From Clostridia bacterium (GTDB lineage: Bacteria > Bacillota > Clostridia > Oscillospirales > Acutalibacteraceae), in assembly GCA_017416345.1 (NCBI GenBank), contig JAFQCR010000001.1:47605-111604 (forward strand): 64,000 nt of DNA, read 5' to 3'. The position numbers were made by a program, and so were the translations under genes. This document shows positions 59,796-64,000 of this stretch, piece by piece (position 1 is the first letter of the stretch; every line of letters begins with the position of its first letter). Under the pieces are notes generated by a model, which worked only from the letters and a program-made list of their open reading frames with translations, did not search any database and was not told the DNA's origin.

Positions 59796-60113
59796 ATGTC
59801 CACGAGCAAAGATTATCTGAATTATATCCTTGACCAGCTGTCCGAGGTCGATGGGGTGACATTTCGACCGATGATGGGGGAGTATATCATCTATATCGAC
59901 GGGAAGATCGCCGCCTACGTGTGCGATGACCGCCTGCTGGTAAAGCCGTTGCCTGCCGCCGAAAGGCTGATGCCCGATGCCAAGCGTGAGCCACCGTACG
60001 AAGGTGCCAAGGATATGCTCCTCGTCGAAAACATCGATGACCGAGCCTTCCTAAAAACCCTTTTCACCGCAATTTACCCCGACCTGCCGATGCCTAAACA
60101 TAAGAAGAAATAA
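59796..60113 (+). CDS. TfoX N-terminal domain protein
   Basis: 105 residues matching the TfoX/Sxy N-terminal domain: YILDQLSEVDGVTFRPMMGEYIIYIDGKIAAYVCDDRLLVK and the closing ERLMPDAKREPPYEGAKDMLLVENIDD. The C-terminal DNA-uptake domain is missing, as in most Firmicutes copies, whose role is not known. The ATG lies one base after the previous stop (TAATATG). Ends the transcript at a strong hairpin. Confidence 0.88.
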   Translation: MSTSKDYLNYILDQLSEVDGVTFRPMMGEYIIYIDGKIAAYVCDDRLLVKPLPAAERLMPDAKREPPYEGAKDMLLVENIDDRAFLKTLFTAIYPDLPMPKHKKK

Positions 60114-60114
60114 C

Positions 60115-60150
60115 GAACCCCACCGAACCAATGGTTCGGTGGGGTTCAAT
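60115..60150. terminator. Bidirectional terminator with 15-bp perfect stem
   Basis: GAACCCCACCGAACC-AAT-GGTTCGGTGGGGTTC between convergent genes, touching the end of the minus-strand HD gene. Confidence 0.92.
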
Positions 60151-61347
60151 TTAGTCAAAATATCCTTTGTACTCGATCTTGTGGTGGCTGTGGGGGAAGA
60201 GGTGAGCGTGAAGGTCGATGAAATAGTCGTCGGTCATGCTGGCGATGTAATCAACAACGATTTGGTTCGGCTCGGTTTCGGTGTAGGGCTGCTCACGGTT
60301 GTAGTGCGACTTGCCCACAAAATCTATGTGGTGCTTGAAGATCGGTGAGCTCAAATTGCCGTTTTTGAGGTCGTTCAGCAGCTTTTCATAAAGCTCAAAC
60401 AGCATCGGCCGCACGGTGTTTTTCAAAACCTCCTCAACAGCTTCCTGTCGGTAGATCAGCTCATAATTGTCGGCCTTGGCCTTTTTCAGCGCCTCAAAAT
60501 GCTCGGTATCCAGCTTGATATACGGCTTGCCGTAGCTGTTTTCAACGATGTTCACGATGAGGTTGTTTATCATCTCGGCATTGTAGCTGCCAATAGTGCC
60601 GCTCTCAAAATCACGGTTGTCGATCAGGTGCGCCTTTTCGGCATCCTGACGGTCCTTGCCAAGGTATGCGATGATGTCGGAAATCCGCATTACACAACCC
60701 TCAAGCGTTGCGGGGATCAGCTTTTTGACTGCCTTTCTGTCAAGGTAACATCCCTCGATCTGTCGGTCAAATTCGTCAAAACCGTCAAGCGCTTTCGGGT
60801 GATACTCGCAAAGCTCCATCTCGCCGTCGTGCGATGCGATACCGTTCAGCGTCTGTAAAGAAATATTGTAGGGGAAAATGCCATCAAGCACCCTTACCGA
60901 GTGGATGTTGTGACTGAAATGCCGACCCGTGTTGGCAAAATACAGCTCGTCAAGATAGCTTTCGCCTGCGTGGCCAAACGGTGTGTGACCGATGTCGTGA
61001 CCTAAAGCGATGGCCTCGATCAGTTCAAGATTCAGCCCCAGCGCCTTGCCGATGGTTCGGGCAATGCGTGACACCAGCTGTACGTGCAGACCCCGACGTG
61101 TGATGTCGTCGTTTTTATAAAACGAAAACACCTGTGTCTTGTCGGCATAGCGGTTGTAATAGGGACAATGGAGCATCTTGTCAATGTCACGGATAAACGC
61201 CGTGCGCAAAACATTGGCCTTGTCACGGTTCATATCACGGCGCAGCACATCATCCTCGCAAAACGCAACCTTTGGCACACAGCCGTGCTCACGGTCATAG
61301 CGTATCTGCTCGGCAACCTCGGCCGAAAGCTTTTCATATTTCAGCAT
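60151..61347 (-). CDS. HD-domain deoxyguanosinetriphosphate triphosphohydrolase-like protein
   Basis: 398 residues. Opening region RDIDKMLHCPYYNRYADKTQVFSF with the R..D....KTQVF motif of the dGTPase family, metal site HDIGHTPFGH, then HSVRVLD and a late ASMTDDYF. These hydrolyse dNTPs to nucleoside and tripolyphosphate and limit dNTP pools; some act in phage defence. ATG at 61350 and 61347 are both possible; GAGG is four and seven bases away, so the second is taken. Confidence 0.9.
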   Translation of the reverse strand: MLKYEKLSAEVAEQIRYDREHGCVPKVAFCEDDVLRRDMNRDKANVLRTAFIRDIDKMLHCPYYNRYADKTQVFSFYKNDDITRRGLHVQLVSRIARTIGKALGLNLELIEAIALGHDIGHTPFGHAGESYLDELYFANTGRHFSHNIHSVRVLDGIFPYNISLQTLNGIASHDGEMELCEYHPKALDGFDEFDRQIEGCYLDRKAVKKLIPATLEGCVMRISDIIAYLGKDRQDAEKAHLIDNRDFESGTIGSYNAEMINNLIVNIVENSYGKPYIKLDTEHFEALKKAKADNYELIYRQEAVEEVLKNTVRPMLFELYEKLLNDLKNGNLSSPIFKHHIDFVGKSHYNREQPYTETEPNQIVVDYIASMTDDYFIDLHAHLFPHSHHKIEYKGYFD

Positions 61348-61365
61348 CATATCACCTCTTGAAAG

Positions 61366-61394
61366 ATTATACCACCCGGCGGCCAAAAATGCAA
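61366..61394 (-). promoter_or_regulatory. Promoter of the HD-domain gene
   Basis: Minus strand TTGCAT (61389-61394), 17-base spacer, TATAAT (61366-61371). Confidence 0.8.
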
Positions 61395-61525
61395 TTCGAT
61401 AATTGCCATAAACCGTTGATTTAACCTATCAAAATTCCTGATACATCCCAAAGAATTGTACTGCTTCAAAAGTCAAGGCCTTTCGCAAAACAAATTTTGC
61501 CCCGCAGTAGATAAAGAAAACTGGC

Positions 61526-61554
61526 TTGAAAAAAGAGGGGTTTTGTTGTAATAT
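61526..61554 (+). promoter_or_regulatory. Promoter of the HNH gene
   Basis: TTGAAA (61526-61531), 17-base spacer, TAATAT (61549-61554). A perfect 12-base palindrome, ATTCTCGAGAAT (61555-61566), follows the -10 at once and covers the likely start point. Confidence 0.7.
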
Positions 61555-61590
61555 ATTCTCGAGAATCTATCAAACGGAGGATGTGTCTGT

Positions 61591-62718
61591 ATGCAAATCA
61601 ATTTAGAGCGTTTCCGCAAATATTTAGATGGCTTTAAAATGTATGTGGAAATGATGTCTGAAACAGCTTTACTTGATCTACAAGCAAATAAGTTTTTCAT
61701 GAGCCAAGAAGGATATAAACATAGTATTTATAATAAAGCGCAAAGCATCCTTGATTATAAGAATTGGAGCACTGCCGATATTGGCACGGGAAGCATTTCA
61801 AGAAAAGTGAATTTAGCTATTAATGCATCCGAAAATCTGGTATTCAAACAACAACGCATTCACTTTAAAAACAAAATTAATGATAACCCTAAATTAGCAG
61901 AACAAGTATTATATAACATTTACTGTTCAAACAAAGATTCCGAATCGTTTGATGAAGCAGTGAATTTTTTTGGCGGGAAGTACGATTTGATTGCTTATCT
62001 CTTTTTTATTAAAGATGATCAAAAATACTTGCCGATAAGTTCATCGAATTTTGACAAGCGTTTTGCGTTGTTAAATATTCCTCTCAAAACATCGAGAAAC
62101 TGTTCAAGTTCCAATTACTTTGCGTTCATTAACTGTATTGAACAACTAAGAAAGCTTATGGAAGCGCACTACGGTTTTAATATATCTCTTCTTGATTCTC
62201 ATTCTGTGATTTGGCAATTGACTTTAGCTGATGAGTTCGTGTCACAAATGGAAGAGAAAAATGCAGATGCACTTCTCTCAAATGAAGTTAACGATTTGAT
62301 CCATCAAAAAGGGTTTCAAGCAAGCGGTTATTCTGGCAAACCTAAAAAACAAGCTACGCCTATTCACACAAATGGGCATAAAGTATATCCGAGAAATCGC
62401 TTCGCTGCTTTGAATGCACTATTTATTGCAAATAACACATGTGAGATTGAATCTTCGCATAAAAGTTTTATTAGAAAAAATTCGGATGTGAAATATATGG
62501 AACCGCATCATTTGGTCCCTATGGCACATTCGGATAAATTTTCGGTTTCTTTGGATGTTGAGGAAAATATTATATGTCTTTGCAGTAATTGTCACAACGA
62601 AATTCATTACGGAAAAAATGCAAAAGAACTTATTGCTCAACTTTATGAAAAGAGGAAAGATATGCTTAAAAGAGTAGGCATAAATATCTCTCTTGAAGAG
62701 TTGCTGTTAATGTATTGA
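61591..62718 (+). CDS. HNH endonuclease domain protein, AT-rich
   Basis: 375 residues. The N-terminal 250 are not recognised (helical, ALLDLQANKFFMSQEGYKHS; possibly a DNA recognition part). The C-terminus is an HNH nuclease of McrA type: MEPHHLVPM (HH), ENIICLCSNCHNEIHYG with CxxC and the last His. Start ATG ten bases after CGGAGG. The gene is much more AT-rich than its neighbours and has no methyltransferase beside it, which would fit a modification-dependent restriction enzyme or other defence nuclease acquired by transfer. Own promoter and terminator. Confidence 0.82.
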   Translation: MQINLERFRKYLDGFKMYVEMMSETALLDLQANKFFMSQEGYKHSIYNKAQSILDYKNWSTADIGTGSISRKVNLAINASENLVFKQQRIHFKNKINDNPKLAEQVLYNIYCSNKDSESFDEAVNFFGGKYDLIAYLFFIKDDQKYLPISSSNFDKRFALLNIPLKTSRNCSSSNYFAFINCIEQLRKLMEAHYGFNISLLDSHSVIWQLTLADEFVSQMEEKNADALLSNEVNDLIHQKGFQASGYSGKPKKQATPIHTNGHKVYPRNRFAALNALFIANNTCEIESSHKSFIRKNSDVKYMEPHHLVPMAHSDKFSVSLDVEENIICLCSNCHNEIHYGKNAKELIAQLYEKRKDMLKRVGINISLEELLLMY

Positions 62719-62726
62719 TTTTAAAC

Positions 62727-62765
62727 AAGCCGATGAGGAATCAATCGAAACCTCATCGGCTTTTA
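62727..62765. terminator. Bidirectional terminator
   Basis: AAGCCGATGAGG / CCTCATCGGCTT with a 12-base loop, between convergent genes. Confidence 0.9.
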
Positions 62766-62768
62766 CGT

Positions 62769-63422
62769 TTATCTTACCACAGATGAATGACTATAGATGT
62801 AGAATTCCTCTTGGCTGGGCATCCACTTCTTTTCCTTTGGCGGAAAAGTCGCGTCGAATGCCTCGACCGCGGCAACGTCCTCACAGCAATCGGCGGCAGT
62901 AGAGGGGATATACATCCACTTTTTGCCGTCAAGCACGTTCGGAACAAGCTCGCAAACGAGAAGCGCGGTCGGGAAGTTTCCATCCACGACAAAGCTAACG
63001 TTCTTCTTTTTACAGCTCACGAACCCACGGCTGACGTAGTTACCGGGATTGCCGAAGTTGATGTTCACGTCGTAGCCCATCTTCCGAGCCACCTCAAAGG
63101 AATGCTCGATGAGCAGCTTACCCAGCTTCTGCCTTTGATATTTCGGGGATACGCAAAGCGGACCGAAGGAAAGTATCTCCTTGCGGTTTCCGTCCTCATC
63201 CTCAATCCAAGCCTTTGTGTACATGATGTTACCGATTATCTCGCCGTCCTTTTCAAGCACAAAGGCAAGCTCGGGTATGAAATCGGGATGGTTTCTCATC
63301 ATGTGCACGTAGTAATGCTCGTCCGCACCGGGCTTGTAGACGTTCCAAAACGCCTCGCGGGTCAGTTCTTCTACGGCTCTGTAGTCTTTTTCTGTCTCTA
63401 AACGTATCGTCAAGTTTTCCAT
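62769..63422 (-). CDS. GNAT family N-acetyltransferase
   Basis: 217 residues. Clear GNAT motif A: FGPLCVSPKYQRQKLGKLLIEHSFEVAR (Q-R-x-K-x-G-K loop), strand INFGNPGNYVSRGF and a distinctive C-terminal 70 residues with ALLVCELVPNVLDGKKW. The typical yhbS-like subgroup has this layout. Start ATG after AAAGGA. Transcribed with a leader of about 145 bases that contains a long hairpin (63458-63492). Confidence 0.88.
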   Translation of the reverse strand: MENLTIRLETEKDYRAVEELTREAFWNVYKPGADEHYYVHMMRNHPDFIPELAFVLEKDGEIIGNIMYTKAWIEDEDGNRKEILSFGPLCVSPKYQRQKLGKLLIEHSFEVARKMGYDVNINFGNPGNYVSRGFVSCKKKNVSFVVDGNFPTALLVCELVPNVLDGKKWMYIPSTAADCCEDVAAVEAFDATFPPKEKKWMPSQEEFYIYSHSSVVR

Positions 63423-63457
63423 TTTTAAATCCTTTCATAGTTGTGACGCTCAAAATA

Positions 63458-63492
63458 CGAGAGGATTGCGAGATGTATTTGCAAACCTCTCG
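63458..63492 (-). promoter_or_regulatory. Leader hairpin upstream of the GNAT gene
   Basis: On the minus strand CGAGAGGTTTGC pairs with GCAATCCTCTCG (11 of 12 bases) around an 11-base loop, followed by TATTTTG. It resembles a weak intrinsic terminator inside the leader, so attenuation is possible. Confidence 0.5.
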
Positions 63493-63572
63493 TTTACAAT
63501 ACAATCTCCAAGGTGTTGTTTCTTTTCAAACAGCATTCTCCAAAAATTAAATTCGGCTTTCACCGTATGGTA

Positions 63573-63601
63573 ATTGTACCACAAAACCAATGATATTGCA
63601 A
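63573..63601 (-). promoter_or_regulatory. Promoter of the minus-strand GNAT gene
   Basis: Minus strand TTGCAA (63596-63601), 17-base spacer, TACAAT (63573-63578), with the phrase TTTTGTGG before the -10 as at 45946 and 46103. Confidence 0.75.
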
Positions 63602-63679
63602 CCTGCGTACATCAATCAAAGAAAAACCAAAGTACCGATTATAGCGCCTTCAAATTCTGTGCCAAAACAGCAAAGCCGA

Positions 63680-63708
63680 TTGAATTATTCATAGAAATAT
63701 GGTAAAAT
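63680..63708 (+). promoter_or_regulatory. Promoter of the DUF5131 gene
   Basis: TTGAAT (63680-63685), 17-base spacer, TAAAAT (63703-63708), 37 bases before the ATG. Confidence 0.7.
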
Positions 63709-63745
63709 AAAAACGTAGCTTAATAAGATTCGGCGAGGTGAGAAT

Positions 63746-64000
63746 ATGGCAATGTGGAATCCGTGGAGAGGTTGCAAAAAGTGCAGCGACGGCTGTCTCT
63801 ATTGCTATATCCACAAGGGCGACGCAAAGCGCGGAGTTGATACGAGCATCGTTGAAAAGACAAAGGACTTTTCAAAGCCGGTCGAGCGACTAAAGAACGG
63901 CAACTACAAAATGAAATCCGGCATTGTCTACACCTGCTTTTCCACCGACTTTCTGATCGAGGAAGCGGATGCTTGGCGTCCCGACTGTTGGCAGATGATA
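63746..64000 (+). CDS. DUF5131 (phage Gp37/Gp68-like) protein, 3' end cut by the window
   Basis: The first 85 residues are visible. MAMWNPWRGCKKCSDGCLYCYIHKGDAKRGVD, VEKTKDFSKPVERLKNGNYK and YTCFSTDFLIEEADAWRPDCWQMI match the start of DUF5131 proteins, which were first named from phage Gp37/Gp68. The C-x2-C-x3-C-x2-C-like cluster at residues 10-20 is typical and resembles a radical-SAM-type cysteine site, though this is not proven. The ATG follows GAGGTGAG. The gene runs past the end of the window. Confidence 0.85.
   Translation, partial: MAMWNPWRGCKKCSDGCLYCYIHKGDAKRGVDTSIVEKTKDFSKPVERLKNGNYKMKSGIVYTCFSTDFLIEEADAWRPDCWQMI

Noticed and set aside
63423-63572. T-box riboswitch before the minus-strand GNAT gene
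   Set aside because: The T-box sequence AGGGTGGNACCGCG and Stem I features are absent.

Overview
The window looks like a chromosomal segment of a gut-type low-GC Gram-positive, most likely a Clostridia of the Oscillospirales/Ruminococcaceae kind. The reasons are sigma-A style promoters with 16-17 bp spacers, strong AGGAGG-type ribosome binding sites, Gram-positive lipoprotein signals, PyrK/PyrD of the class 1B type, a DUF6472 small protein and a DUF4886 lipoprotein cluster. The genus assignment is inference. Base composition is moderate over most of the window and clearly AT-richer at the left edge (about 1-1800) and in the HNH gene (about 61590-62720), which suggests acquired DNA.

Layout. 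Bases 1-1800 hold a truncated four-helix-bundle gene, a GNAT gene and an unknown membrane protein. A phosphohexomutase (minus strand) follows, then a decayed second copy of part of the GNAT gene, a CE2-like esterase, and an operon of two cyclophilins, rfbA and a glycosyltransferase. From 8432 to 18175 there is a complete pyrimidine operon (pyrC-carB-pyrK-pyrD-pyrF-PHP-pyrE-pyrB-pyrI) with a terminator-like hairpin in its short leader and without carA. A hairpin-rich repeat closes it. Next come a divergent esterase/LysR locus and a glycoside hydrolase followed by five tandem DUF4886 SGNH-type secreted proteins; the fifth is a fusion whose 3' half is a near copy of the fourth. guaB, a CNNM/CorC-type membrane protein, a GH110-like beta-helix protein, a pseudouridine synthase, a MarR-ABC-ABC export operon with a perfect palindromic operator, and gdhA follow. 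From 42969 there are a membrane protein carrying an OadB-like GGADGPT motif, a polysaccharide deacetylase/TVP38 pair, an MFS transporter/GDPD pair preceded by two tandem cloverleaf-like inverted repeats, a TIR element, and a YDG/MBG surface protein.

The right third is the most unusual part. It holds a 1154-residue protein joining a Clp-like AAA+ module, a receiver-like domain and a soluble FtsH-like AAA+/M41 protease; an HTH regulator fused to a desulfoferrodoxin-like domain that keeps nearly all iron ligands, divergent from an FMN-binding protein; a GNAT-RecQ fusion helicase; a RibD-like reductase, TfoX-N protein and HD-type dNTPase; an AT-rich HNH endonuclease; a second GNAT with a long structured leader; and the start of a DUF5131 gene cut by the window end.

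No rRNA, tRNA, CRISPR array or complete insertion sequence was recognised. At least five short hairpin-rich intergenic repeats of different design are present.
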